Shown: positions 7,028 through 15,592, counted from the stretch's first letter. The stretch is 35,588 nucleotides of DNA from DASZMX01 sp035551475 (GCA_035551475.1 DASZMX010000113.1:1-35588), one strand, 5' to 3'. Translations and numbers: made by a program. The notes: a model not told the origin generated them from the letters alone.

Positions 7028-7417
7028 ATGAATGCAATCATCGAAGATCTTCCGGCAGCGCGCGCGGCAACCTGTAAAAGCGCCAATGACCTTTCGGCCA
7101 ATCGCCTGGCGCGTGAATGGAAAACGATGGCCGCGATGGTTCACATTTATTGCCGCGATCTCCACCAGCCTTCCGGCGCCCTATGCCCTGAATGCTCCAA
7201 GTTTATCGATTACGCCCACGCACGCCTGGAGCGATGCCGGTTCGGCGAAGAAAAACCGACCTGCGCGAAATGTCCGGTGCATTGCTACCAGCGCGCCCGC
7301 CGCGACGAGGCCCGCGCCATCATGCGCTACGCCGGCCCGCGCATGTTGTGGGAGCATCCCATGCTAAGTTTGCACCATTGGCTCGATGGTTTTAGGGAAG
7401 CCCCCCAGGTTTCCTGA
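7028..7417 (+). CDS. ygbA: YgbA-family 'nitrous oxide-stimulated promoter' protein
   Basis: A 129-residue protein with the family's cysteine pattern: C42, CPEC (53-56), C70, and TCAKCPVHCY (78-87 with C79, C82, C86). The conserved MRYAGPRMLWEHP follows near 99-111. This matches PF11756 (YgbA), about 110-120 residues in relatives. E. coli ygbA is under the nitric oxide sensor NsrR and helps growth under nitrosative stress; the cysteines suggest an Fe-S cluster. Here the gene stands alone, behind a DNR/FNR-like box and not an NsrR-like site, and probably lacks a 5' leader. The first 30 residues extend beyond the usual family start; an internal Met at 34 is the alternative start. Confidence 0.88.
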   Translation: MNAIIEDLPAARAATCKSANDLSANRLAREWKTMAAMVHIYCRDLHQPSGALCPECSKFIDYAHARLERCRFGEEKPTCAKCPVHCYQRARRDEARAIMRYAGPRMLWEHPMLSLHHWLDGFREAPQVS

Positions 7418-7556
7418 ACGAGCCTGTCGCGCCGGATTTTCCCGCCCAGAACATTCCACTGTTGGCCTTAGCCAATCGGCGCCTGGCGCCTGCCGGGCGC
7501 GTCCGGTGCAGAATGAATCCTTCACGTGACTAACTTTTGGGTTAAGGTCTAGCGTC

Positions 7557-8750
7557 GTGGAGGCTAAAAATTCCAATAAGTCTGCGCCCGGTTTGAAAGA
7601 CGAAGAGTCGAAGGCGACCAGTTCGCCAGCGCATTTTACGCGGGGAAGAATCGTCCGATTCGCCGCGATCGTGTCGCTTATTTTGCTCTCGGCGAACGCG
7701 GTCGTGTGCGCCACTTGGAGCCACTTCTTCCATGTTCCCGGATGGATGGTTTGGCAGGCGCTGCCGGGCGCGCTGGGCGTCGCTTTTATTCCGACGACGA
7801 TGCTGCGCTTTCGCTCGGCGCATCCCGCCTTGCGCCTCGCCTACGCGCTGCTTGCCACATGGCTGGGGGCGTTGAACTTCGTATTCTTCGCGGCTATCGC
7901 GTGCTGGGTCGTCGCGGGAATAGGCTGGCTGATCGGGCGGCAGCTTCCCCGCTTCCAAATTGCGGAGATTTTGTTTGGTCTGGCCTTTCTGGCCACCGCT
8001 TATGGGCTGGTGAACGCCCGGCGGATTCGAGTCAAGAAGATCACCGTTCAATTGCCGCATTTGCCGGAATCCTGGCGTGGCCGCACCGCCGCCTTGATCA
8101 CAGATCTTCATTTGGGTCCACTGAACGGCGCAAAATTTCTGCGCCGCGTCATTGAACGGCTGCGCTCCTTGCAACCGGAGGCGGTCTTCATCAGCGGCGA
8201 TATGTTTGACGGTCCGACACACGGCCTGGATCGCCTGGTGTCGCCGTGGCGCGAATACACACCGCCGCTCGGAATTTATTTCGTGACCGGAAATCATGAT
8301 GAGTTCGCAGACAGAAGTTTGTATTTGGATCCCGTGAGGCGTGTGGGCATCCATGTCCTCCACAACGAGATGTTTTCCATCGAAGGCCTGCAATTAGTCG
8401 GCGTCCATGATTCCGAAGCCGGCGACCCGGTCACATTGCGCTCCATTCTGAGCGCAGCCCGCATCAATCGCCAACGCGCGAGCATACTCCTCGCGCATCG
8501 TCCAATTAATCTGGCCATCGCCGAGGAGCAAGGCATCTCGCTCCAGCTCTCCGGCCACACCCACAACGGCCAAAACTGGCCTTGGAACCTGCTCGTCGCT
8601 CGAATCTACAAAGGCTTTGGCTACGGCCTTAATCGCCTGCGCACTATGCAAGTTTACACCAGCAGCGGCGTCGGCACGTGGGGCCCGCCCATGAGAGTAG
8701 CCACCCAATCCGAGATCGTGCTGATCCGATTCGAAAAGGAACCAGCTTAA
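7557..8750 (+). CDS. Membrane-anchored metallophosphoesterase (YkuE/YaeI-like)
   Basis: A 397-residue protein, GTG start. The N-terminal part (about 33-155) has four hydrophobic segments (roughly 33-54, 63-80, 94-127, 136-152). The calcineurin-like phosphoesterase domain follows with all metal motifs: TDLHLG (D183, H185), SGDMFDG (D215), TGNHDE (N246, H247), LAHRP (H314) and SGHTHNGQ (H334, H336). Relatives such as YkuE and YaeI cleave phosphodiester or phospholipid-type substrates (UDP-diacylglucosamine in LpxH/YaeI-like enzymes). The catalytic domain probably sits at the outer face of the inner membrane. There are no operon partners. The binuclear metal site looks complete, so it should be active; the substrate is unknown. 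Confidence 0.88.
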   Translation: MEAKNSNKSAPGLKDEESKATSSPAHFTRGRIVRFAAIVSLILLSANAVVCATWSHFFHVPGWMVWQALPGALGVAFIPTTMLRFRSAHPALRLAYALLATWLGALNFVFFAAIACWVVAGIGWLIGRQLPRFQIAEILFGLAFLATAYGLVNARRIRVKKITVQLPHLPESWRGRTAALITDLHLGPLNGAKFLRRVIERLRSLQPEAVFISGDMFDGPTHGLDRLVSPWREYTPPLGIYFVTGNHDEFADRSLYLDPVRRVGIHVLHNEMFSIEGLQLVGVHDSEAGDPVTLRSILSAARINRQRASILLAHRPINLAIAEEQGISLQLSGHTHNGQNWPWNLLVARIYKGFGYGLNRLRTMQVYTSSGVGTWGPPMRVATQSEIVLIRFEKEPA

Positions 8751-8838
8751 ATGCCCCTCCGAAGGATGGCGCGACGCCATTCAAACATGGGCCTCATGGC
8801 ACGCTGCGGATGTTATTTTTTAACTTATGAAAAACTGC

Positions 8839-8908
8839 AACAGGAGGAAGCAGAGGCCACAGAGAAAATCTGGAAGTCAAACCTCTGTTTCCTCTGCTGC
8901 CTCCTGTT
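8839..8908. repeat. Long imperfect inverted repeat (26-bp arms)
   Basis: The left arm 8839-8864 starts aacaggagg and the right arm 8883-8908 ends cctcctgtt. 23 of 26 arm positions pair, with an 18-nt loop. There is no T run after either arm, so it is a poor rho-independent terminator. The size and isolated intergenic location resemble dispersed palindromic elements (REP/REPIN or MITE-like). It lies about 90 bp after the phosphoesterase stop. The rest of the 338-bp gap to the ATPase holds the 9051 dyad and no gene. Confidence 0.7.
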
Positions 8909-9050
8909 AAGATAATTACCCCGTCTCTTTTCCCATTTTCAGATTCCCCGAACGTTAAATGTTAAGATGTGCTGACCGATGCGTTCCCCAAGGGCAAAGC
9001 ACGCCCTGTTCCCGGAGCAAGACATCGTTCGAAAAATTGGTCAGATTCAC

Positions 9051-9080
9051 ACTTTACAGTTAGACGTCTATATGTAAAGT
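9051..9080. promoter_or_regulatory. 30-bp near-palindrome upstream of COG1373 ATPase
   Basis: Outer arms actttaca (9051-9058) and tgtaaagt (9073-9080) are exact complements. The centre tagacgtcta (9061-9070) is itself a perfect 10-bp palindrome; only the two dinucleotides between them fail to pair (13 of 15 base pairs). It ends 8 bp before the ATG at 9089, where a bound protein would block the ribosome site or promoter, so an operator is likely. As RNA it could also hairpin in the leader. Confidence 0.6.
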
Positions 9081-9088
9081 AGAGTTCA

Positions 9089-10222
9089 ATGATTCACCGG
9101 ACCTTTTGGATGGAGCGGGTGGCGGCGGCGTGGCAGCAGGCCACAGTGGTGTGGCTGACCGGGCCAAGGCGCGCGGGTAAGACGGTGCTGGCGCAGAGTT
9201 TCCCGGACGCCGAGTTTCTGAACTGTGACCTGCCGAGCGTGGCGGAGCGGTTGCGTGATCCGGAAAGCTTTTATCACTCGCTCAAGCGGCGGCTCGTTAT
9301 TTTTGACGAAGTGCATCAGCTTCCCGACCCAAGCCGGCTGCTAAAGATTGGCGCGGACGAATTTCCGCGATTAAAAATTCTCGCCACCGGTTCTTCGACG
9401 CTGGCAGCCACCCAGAAATTTAGCGACAGCCTGACAGGGCGAAAACGCGTGGTCGAGCTTGTGCCGGTGCTGCACGAGGAATTGCCAGCTTTCGGTGTGA
9501 CGGATGTGCGGGAGCGTTTGTGGCGCGGGGGATTGCCGCCCGCCCTGCTCGCCGCCCAGCACACGCCGGAATTTTACGCGGAGTGGCAGGATTCCTATTT
9601 CGCCCGCGACGTGCAAGAGTTGTTCCGATTGGAGAAACGCGCGGGATTTCTACGGGTGCTGGCGCTGCTGTTGCGGCAAAGCGGCGGAATGGTGGACGTG
9701 GCCAAGTTGGCTGCCGAAAGCCAAATTAGCCGTCCCACGGTCATGAACTGGCTGGATGTCTTTCAAATCACCCATGTGGCGCATTTGGTGCGTCCGTTTT
9801 CGGGCGGCGGACGGCGTGAGATTGTGGCGCAGCCGAAGGTGTTCGGATTTGACACCGGGCTGGTCTGTTTTGCCCGGGGATGGGATCGGCTGCGCACGGA
9901 AGATTGCGGCATCTTGTGGGAGCACCTCGTGCTGGACACGCTCATTGCCGCCGGGTTGCCAAAGATTCATTTTTGGCGCGATAAGCAGCAGCGGGAAGTG
10001 GACTTCGTGGCGCCGCGCAGCCGCGACGCCGTGGACGCCATCGAGTGCAAATGGCAACCACAGGCCTTTACCACTCGCGGATTGGCAGCGTTTCGTGAAA
10101 ATTATCCCAAAGGTAAAAACTATGTCGTTAGTCCGCTGACGACTCCCGGGTATCAGCGGGTTCAAGATGGGCTGAAAATTTCCATTGTCTCTCCCCGGGA
10201 ATTGCGTTTGGCGCTAGGCTAA
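9089..10222 (+). CDS. COG1373 ATPase with DUF4143 C-terminal nuclease-like domain
   Basis: A 377-residue protein. The AAA-like N-terminal domain has Walker A GPRRAGKT (25-32), Walker B VIFDEVH (70-76) and sensor-like ILATGSS (97-103). A middle winged-helix-like segment contains SGGMVDVAKLAAESQISRPT (about 198-217). The C-terminal DUF4143 part has REVDFV and DAIECKW, spaced like the D...ExK core of PD-(D/E)XK nucleases. The family is widespread and patchy in bacteria and archaea, often flagged as mobile or defence-linked, with no firm physiological role. It stands alone between a 30-bp palindrome and the convergent GH127 gene (45-bp gap). The ATPase call is secure; nuclease activity is inferred. 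Confidence 0.88.
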   Translation: MIHRTFWMERVAAAWQQATVVWLTGPRRAGKTVLAQSFPDAEFLNCDLPSVAERLRDPESFYHSLKRRLVIFDEVHQLPDPSRLLKIGADEFPRLKILATGSSTLAATQKFSDSLTGRKRVVELVPVLHEELPAFGVTDVRERLWRGGLPPALLAAQHTPEFYAEWQDSYFARDVQELFRLEKRAGFLRVLALLLRQSGGMVDVAKLAAESQISRPTVMNWLDVFQITHVAHLVRPFSGGGRREIVAQPKVFGFDTGLVCFARGWDRLRTEDCGILWEHLVLDTLIAAGLPKIHFWRDKQQREVDFVAPRSRDAVDAIECKWQPQAFTTRGLAAFRENYPKGKNYVVSPLTTPGYQRVQDGLKISIVSPRELRLALG

Positions 10223-10267
10223 TCAGGCTCCAGATACTCGGGTTCGCGACTGGCCTTAATGCTTAAT

Positions 10268-12208
10268 CTATTTCGGACTGTTCGCGGCCAGCCATACGGT
10301 CATTTCGGCGCGGCCTCGGTTGGCCCAGGCGTAGTAGGGGATGGCGCGGAAGGGGCCGGCGCGGAGGGTTTCTACGCCGTTGAGGAGGTCGGGCTGGAAG
10401 GAGGCTTCGAGCGGGGTGGTGTCGGGGAGGGTCGCCTCGCGCACTTTGATGCCGGGGTTGTCGGGTTGCTCCAGGCAATAGACGATGGGGCCGCGCTGCA
10501 GGGCCACGCGATCGCGGTCGGCGGCCACGGCGGCGTTGGCAGCCACGCGGCGGGCGGGCATGGGCAGGTTCAATTCTATCACGTCGCCGTCTTTCCAATC
10601 GCGGGAAAGTTGTGCGTAGCCTTGAGTCAGGTTTAGTTTTTGCCGCTCGCCGTTGACGGAGAGGGTGGGGGCGGGGGCGGGTTCGTCGGTGAAACGGTAG
10701 AGGTCGCCGGGAACGACTTGGTTGCGGGCCCAGCCGGGGATGCGCACGTTGATTTGCAATTTTCCGGGGTGGTCAGGATGAAGTGTTAGCTTGACTGCGC
10801 CATCCCAAGGGTAACGCGTTTCTTCCGTGACTTTGAGGGTTTGGCCGTTATCGAGCTTGATCTCGGCGTTGTTGGCGGCGAAGAGGTTCACGAAAAGCGC
10901 GTCGCCTTTTTCGGCGTAGAAATAGCCGGGCAGCGAAGGAAGAAAGCGCGTGATGTTTCCGGGGCAGCAGGCGCAGCCAAACCACGGGCTGCGCTCCTGT
11001 TTGCCGTCGGATTCCAGCGGGTTGGGATAGAAAAACTTTTTTCCGTCGAGCGACACGCCGCTGAGCAATCCATTGTAAATCGTGCGCTCCAGCACATCGA
11101 CGTATTGGGCGTCGCCATGCAGGCAAAAGAGGCGCTCGTTCCAATAGGCGTTCGCGACGGCGGCGCAGGTCTCGCAATAGGCGGTCAGATTCGGCAGAAA
11201 ATACGCGGGGCCGAACGCCTCGCCGTCGGCCTTGGCGCCAATGCCGCCGGTGAGGTAAAGTTTCTTATTGACGACGTCGCGCCAGATGGCGTCGATGGCG
11301 GTGACGTAACGCTCGTCGCCGGTGAGCGCGGCGACGTCCGCCATGCCGCTGTAGAGATAGCCCGCCCGCACCGCGTGCCCGACGGCTTGCCGTTGCTCGA
11401 CGGGCTTGATGCGCGATTGGTGATAGTCGTCGCCGCCGGGGCCGCGCGCGTCGATGAAGAATTTCGCCAGGCGCAAATACCGCGCGTCCCCCGTCACCCG
11501 GTAAAGCTTGGCCAGCCCCATCTCGACAATCTCGTGCCCGGGCCAGATGTGGCTGAGCTTGTTGGTTTCGGGGCCGAAGGTGTCGCACAGCAAATTCGCC
11601 TCCTTGATCGCGATGTCCAGCAGAGCGCGTTCGCCCGTCGCCTGGTAATTGGCGGCCGCTGCCTCGAACAAATGGCCGGCATTATACAATTCGTGGCTCA
11701 GGTCGGGATCCTTCAGCCAGCGCTTGGAACCCGACCACGGGTGCGGATGCTCGGGGTTGATCGTGCGGGCGGTGTAGAGATAGCCGTCCGGCTCCTGCGC
11801 CGCGCCGATCTTGGCGATTAACGTGTCGAGATAGGCGTTCATTTTCGGATCGGGCGCCACGCTCAAGGCAAACGAGGCCCCTTCCAAAACTTTGTAGGGA
11901 TCAGTGTCGTCGAAGGGAAAGCCCGGCGCGCGCCGGTCCACGTTGGTGTCGCCCTGCAACACCCGCGCGGCCCGCTCGAAATTGTCCATGCGCCCGGACT
12001 TCTCGCATTGCTCGAAGGCAAACGGGATCGTCACGAGCCGATTGGTCTCAAGACGCGGCGCCCAGAACGCATCTGTCAAATGCACGGATGTAAATGGCGC
12101 CGGCTTGAACGGATAATCGCCCGCCGTCTCGGCCCGCGTCTGCGGGCTGAAAAGCAGGCAGGTGATCGTGAGCAGAAAATCCAGGCGAATTCGCGGCATG
12201 GCGGGCAT
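10268..12208 (-). CDS. Secreted beta-L-arabinofuranosidase, GH127 (or closely related GH146)
   Basis: A 646-residue protein starting at ATG 12208, with GGAA about 8 nt upstream. The signal peptide covers about residues 1-26 (DFLLTITCLLF core, cut near TRA-ET). An (alpha/alpha)6 barrel follows. The catalytic zinc/cysteine site of the family is readable: YCETCAA (E346, C348) and GCACCPGN (C414, C415), equivalent to Glu338, Cys340, Cys417 and Cys418 of Bifidobacterium HypBA1, where Cys417 is the nucleophile. These enzymes remove beta-linked L-arabinofuranose from arabinan side chains or hydroxyproline-rich glycoproteins. It diverges from araA over 125 bp holding a 25-bp dyad, so release and metabolism of arabinose are probably co-induced. 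There is no transporter nearby. A C-terminal beta-sandwich follows, about 480-646. Confidence 0.9.
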   Translation of the reverse strand: MPAMPRIRLDFLLTITCLLFSPQTRAETAGDYPFKPAPFTSVHLTDAFWAPRLETNRLVTIPFAFEQCEKSGRMDNFERAARVLQGDTNVDRRAPGFPFDDTDPYKVLEGASFALSVAPDPKMNAYLDTLIAKIGAAQEPDGYLYTARTINPEHPHPWSGSKRWLKDPDLSHELYNAGHLFEAAAANYQATGERALLDIAIKEANLLCDTFGPETNKLSHIWPGHEIVEMGLAKLYRVTGDARYLRLAKFFIDARGPGGDDYHQSRIKPVEQRQAVGHAVRAGYLYSGMADVAALTGDERYVTAIDAIWRDVVNKKLYLTGGIGAKADGEAFGPAYFLPNLTAYCETCAAVANAYWNERLFCLHGDAQYVDVLERTIYNGLLSGVSLDGKKFFYPNPLESDGKQERSPWFGCACCPGNITRFLPSLPGYFYAEKGDALFVNLFAANNAEIKLDNGQTLKVTEETRYPWDGAVKLTLHPDHPGKLQINVRIPGWARNQVVPGDLYRFTDEPAPAPTLSVNGERQKLNLTQGYAQLSRDWKDGDVIELNLPMPARRVAANAAVAADRDRVALQRGPIVYCLEQPDNPGIKVREATLPDTTPLEASFQPDLLNGVETLRAGPFRAIPYYAWANRGRAEMTVWLAANSPK

Positions 12209-12250
12209 AAGTTCCGTTCTACTACAGTTTTCCGCCTTGTAAAGAGGGCG

Positions 12251-12275
12251 GCGTAAAATGGCGATTATTTTACGC
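12251..12275. promoter_or_regulatory. 25-bp dyad operator between GH127 and araA (site 1)
   Basis: Perfect 9-bp arms gcgtaaaat and attttacgc flank ggcgatt. The site starts 42 bp from the GH127 start and ends 58 bp before araA. A second copy, 20 of 25 identical including the asymmetric core aaaatggcg, lies at 27519-27543. The most likely binder is the XylR-like regulator encoded at 27585-28847. Confidence 0.75.
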
Positions 12276-12333
12276 AAACGGGCGTTTTCCTCCCTCGCGC
12301 CACGCCTCATTATTCCCGCTGAACAGCACGACC

Positions 12334-13851
12334 ATGTCATCATCTCTTATCGATTTGCCGCAACTTGAAGTTTGGTTTCTCACCGGCAGCCAGCATCTTT
12401 ACGGGCCGGAAGCGCTCAAGAAAGTCCAAGCCAACGCCCGAGAAATCGCCGCGGCCCTCGACGCCAGCAGCGAAATTCCGGTGAAGATCGTCGCCAGGCC
12501 GCTTGTCACCGGCCCCGCCGAAGCGACCGCCGCGTGCCAGGCCGCCAACGCTGATCCCAAATGCATCGGCCTCATCACTTGGTGCCACACGTTTTCCCCG
12601 TCCAAGATGTGGATCAACGGACTGAAGGCGTTGCGCCGCCCGCTTCTGCACCTGCACACCCAGCACAATCGTGATCTCCCATGGTCTTCCATCGACATGG
12701 ATTTCATGAACCTCAACCAGGCCGCCCACGGCGACCGCGAACACGGCTTCCTCATGACGCGACTGCGCCTGCGCCGCAAAGTGGTGGTGGGGCATTGGGC
12801 GGAGAAGCTGGTGCACGGCCGCATTGGCGCCTGGGCGCGGGCGGCCGCCGCGTGGCACGATTGGCAGGACGCCAAATTCTGCCGCTTCGGCGACAACATG
12901 CGCGAGGTCGCCGTCACCGAGGGCGACAAGGTCGAGGCGCAAATCCAATTTGGCTATTCGGTCAACGGTTTCGGGATGGGCGATTTGGTGGAATCCATCC
13001 ACGCCACGACGGAGCGGGAGATTGATCAATTGGTGGCGGAATATGATGACTCTTATTCGGTCGCGCCGAAGCTTCGCCGTGCTGGCGGCGCGCGCAGTTC
13101 GCTCCGCCAGGCCGCGCAAATTGAGATTGGCCTGCGGCGTTTTCTGACGCGAGGCGAGTTTCGCGGCTTCACCGACACCTTCGAGGATTTGCATGGCCTG
13201 AGCCAATTGCCGGGCCTGCCGGCGCAGCGTCTCATGGCGGAGGGCTACGGCTTCGGCGCGGAAGGCGATTGGAAAACCGCCGCGCTCTTGCGCGCGATGA
13301 AGGTCATGGCTTCCGGCCTCAAGGGCGGCACATCCTTCATGGAGGATTACACCTACGATTTAAATCCCGATGGCGCCAAGGTCCTCGGCGCGCACATGCT
13401 GGAAATCTGCCCCAGCATCGCACAGGGCAAACCCTCCGCGGAAATCCATCCGCTGGGCATCGGCGGCAAGGCGGATCCGGTTCGCCTTGTATTTGACACT
13501 CCGTCTGGGCCGGCCCTCAACGCTTCCCTGATTGATCTCGGCAACCGCTTCCGCCTCCTCGTCAATGAAGTGGATGTCGTCGCGCCGGACAAGCCGCTGG
13601 CCAAGCTGCCGGTCGCCCGCGCCGTCTGGACGTGCCGCCCGGATTTTGAAACCGCCGCGCAGTCGTGGATTCTTGCGGGCGGCGCGCATCACACCGGGTT
13701 CAGCCAGGCCGTCACCACGGAAATGCTCGAGGACTTCGCGGAAATCGCGGGCCTGGAATGTGTTATAATTGACGCTGAAACCCGCGCCCGTGATTTTCGC
13801 CGGGATTTGCGTTGCGGAGAAGTCTGCTTCGGGTCCGACGCCCGTCCATGA
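12334..13851 (+). CDS. araA: L-arabinose isomerase
   Basis: A 505-residue cytoplasmic enzyme converting L-arabinose to L-ribulose. It matches E. coli AraA (500 residues) along its length. The metal and catalytic residues are all present: E310 in GAEGDWK, E337 in SFMEDYTY, H354 in GAHMLEICPSI and the His pair in GGAHHTGFS (452-453). The N-terminal VWFLTGSQHLYG and HTFSPSKMWI are family hallmarks. It is the first gene of araA-araB-GH27; its TGA overlaps the araB ATG in ATGA, which couples their translation. There is no clear Shine-Dalgarno. A candidate operator lies 58 bp upstream. araD is absent from the window. Confidence 0.96.
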   Translation: MSSSLIDLPQLEVWFLTGSQHLYGPEALKKVQANAREIAAALDASSEIPVKIVARPLVTGPAEATAACQAANADPKCIGLITWCHTFSPSKMWINGLKALRRPLLHLHTQHNRDLPWSSIDMDFMNLNQAAHGDREHGFLMTRLRLRRKVVVGHWAEKLVHGRIGAWARAAAAWHDWQDAKFCRFGDNMREVAVTEGDKVEAQIQFGYSVNGFGMGDLVESIHATTEREIDQLVAEYDDSYSVAPKLRRAGGARSSLRQAAQIEIGLRRFLTRGEFRGFTDTFEDLHGLSQLPGLPAQRLMAEGYGFGAEGDWKTAALLRAMKVMASGLKGGTSFMEDYTYDLNPDGAKVLGAHMLEICPSIAQGKPSAEIHPLGIGGKADPVRLVFDTPSGPALNASLIDLGNRFRLLVNEVDVVAPDKPLAKLPVARAVWTCRPDFETAAQSWILAGGAHHTGFSQAVTTEMLEDFAEIAGLECVIIDAETRARDFRRDLRCGEVCFGSDARP

Positions 13852-15521
13852 AGCCGGCCTACGCCATCGGATTGGACTATGGGACCAATTCCGTCCGCGC
13901 CCTTTTGGTTGACACGCGGGACGGGCGTGAAATCGCCGCTTCCGTGTGGAATTACGAGCATGGCGACGCCGGGGTCATCCTTTCGCACGACCCGAATCTG
14001 GCGCGCCAGCACCCTGCGGATTACCTCAAGGGCGCGGCGGAGACCTTGCGCAAAGTCGTCGCGCAAGGACGAAAAAAAGAGCGCGGCTTCCAAGCTGAAC
14101 TGATTGCCGGCATAGGCGTGGACACGACGGGTAGCACGCCTTTGCCGGTCGATGGCGCGGGCCAGCCGCTGGCTTTCGACCGGCGTTTCCGCAAAAACTC
14201 CGGCGCCATGGCGTGGCTCTGGAAGGACCACACTTCCGCCGCCGCCGCCGCCGAGATTACGAGCGTCGCGCAAAACCTGCGTCCGGCCTACCTCGCCAAA
14301 TGCGGCGGCGTTTATTCCAGCGAATGGTTCTTCAGCAAAATTCTACATTGTCTGCGGCATAGCCCGGAAGTTTTCAAAGCCGCGCATTCCTGGATCGAGC
14401 TGGCGGACTACATCCCGGCGGCGCTCACTGGAACCGAGGCGCCCGGCCAGCGCGTGGCGGGCATCTGCGCGGCCGGCCACAAGGCCATGTTCAACCGCCA
14501 ATGGGGCGGGTACCCAGATGAAGAATTTCTCGGCCGCCTGGACTCCCGCCTGGCGGGCTTGCGCAAACGCCTTTGCCCTCGTGTTCTGTTCATCGAACGC
14601 CCCGCTGGCTATTTGACAGAGGCGTGGGCGCAGAAGACCGGGCTTCCCGCCGGGCTGCCGGTGGCCGTGGGCGCATTCGACGCGCACCTTGGCGCCGTGG
14701 GCTGCGGCATTGCCCCGGGCGCGCTCGTGAAAATCATCGGCACCAGCACATGCGACATCGCCATCGCCCGCAACCAGCAGCCGCTGGCGGACGTTCCCGG
14801 GTTGTGCGGAATCGTGGATGGCAGCGTGCTTCCCGGCTTTTTCGGGCTGGAGGCGGGCCAGTCGGCCGTCGGCGATATTTTCAACTGGTTTGTCAACTAT
14901 ATCCAGCCGGGCGGCAAGGCAGGTTCGCACGCGCGCCTGTCCGCCGAGGCCGCCCAACTTCGGCCCGGCGAATCCGGCTTGCTGGCGCTGGATTGGAACA
15001 ACGGCAACCGCACGGTGCTCGTGGACCAGCGCCTGACCGGCTTGCTGGTCGGCCAGACGCTTTACACGCGGCCTGCGGAAATTTACCGCGCGCTGATCGA
15101 GGCCACGGCGTTTGGCGCGCTCGTCATCATCAATCGCTTCGAGGAATTTGGCGTGGGCCTGCGCGAAGTCATCAATTGCGGCGGCATCGCCGAGAAAAAT
15201 CCCCTCGTCATGCAAATCTACGCGGACGTCACGGGGCGCGCGATGAAGGTGTCGCGCTCCGCGCAAACTTGCGCGCTCGGCTCGGCCATCGCGGGGGCGG
15301 TGGTGGGCGGCGCGCACGCCGGGTTTCCGGCCGCCATGCGCGCAATGACGGGCATCAAGTCCAAAGTTTTCACGCCCAACGCCCAGGCGCACGCGGTCTA
15401 TCGCGAACTTTTCCAGGTTTATCGCGCGCTGCATGACGGCTTCGGAACAACGCAAGCCGCGGGCAGCCTCCACGGCGTCATGAAGAAATTGATCGAGATT
15501 CGTGATCGCTCGCGGCAGTAG
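13848..15521 (+). CDS. araB: L-ribulokinase, FGGY family
   Basis: A 557-residue kinase phosphorylating L-ribulose to L-ribulose-5-phosphate. The start is the ATG at 13848, overlapping the araA stop by 4 nt; an in-frame upstream ATG at 13812 would add 12 unrelated residues. Motifs: N-terminal phosphate loop GLDYGTNSVRAL (8-19), GVDTTGST (90-97), the catalytic-base segment GAFDAHLGAVGCGI, the FGGY C-terminal IGTSTCDIAI and NCGGIAEKNPLVMQIYADV. Length and motifs match AraB (about 560) and not xylulokinase (about 490). With araA it forms the intracellular part of the pathway. The GH27 gene follows 71 bp downstream and is probably co-transcribed. Confidence 0.95.
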   Translation: MKPAYAIGLDYGTNSVRALLVDTRDGREIAASVWNYEHGDAGVILSHDPNLARQHPADYLKGAAETLRKVVAQGRKKERGFQAELIAGIGVDTTGSTPLPVDGAGQPLAFDRRFRKNSGAMAWLWKDHTSAAAAAEITSVAQNLRPAYLAKCGGVYSSEWFFSKILHCLRHSPEVFKAAHSWIELADYIPAALTGTEAPGQRVAGICAAGHKAMFNRQWGGYPDEEFLGRLDSRLAGLRKRLCPRVLFIERPAGYLTEAWAQKTGLPAGLPVAVGAFDAHLGAVGCGIAPGALVKIIGTSTCDIAIARNQQPLADVPGLCGIVDGSVLPGFFGLEAGQSAVGDIFNWFVNYIQPGGKAGSHARLSAEAAQLRPGESGLLALDWNNGNRTVLVDQRLTGLLVGQTLYTRPAEIYRALIEATAFGALVIINRFEEFGVGLREVINCGGIAEKNPLVMQIYADVTGRAMKVSRSAQTCALGSAIAGAVVGGAHAGFPAAMRAMTGIKSKVFTPNAQAHAVYRELFQVYRALHDGFGTTQAAGSLHGVMKKLIEIRDRSRQ

Positions 15522-15592
15522 GCGCGCTGAAAGCGGCGGCGGCGAAATATTGGCGTGCATTATCGGGGCGTACCTTTATTCACGGGATAACT

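Noticed and set aside
7441..7500. Terminator after the ygbA-like gene
   Set aside because: Short stems (ttggc/gccaa and several ggcgcc) occur, but none is followed by a T run and none is stable enough to stand out.
14343..15560. 405-codon open frame antisense to araB
   Set aside because: araB is unambiguous with all FGGY motifs; the antisense frame shows no recognisable family and is explained by third-position GC bias.
15545..15575. Operator copy upstream of GH27
   Set aside because: A short tggcg core is shared but both arms fail to match; GH27 is more simply part of the araA-araB transcript.
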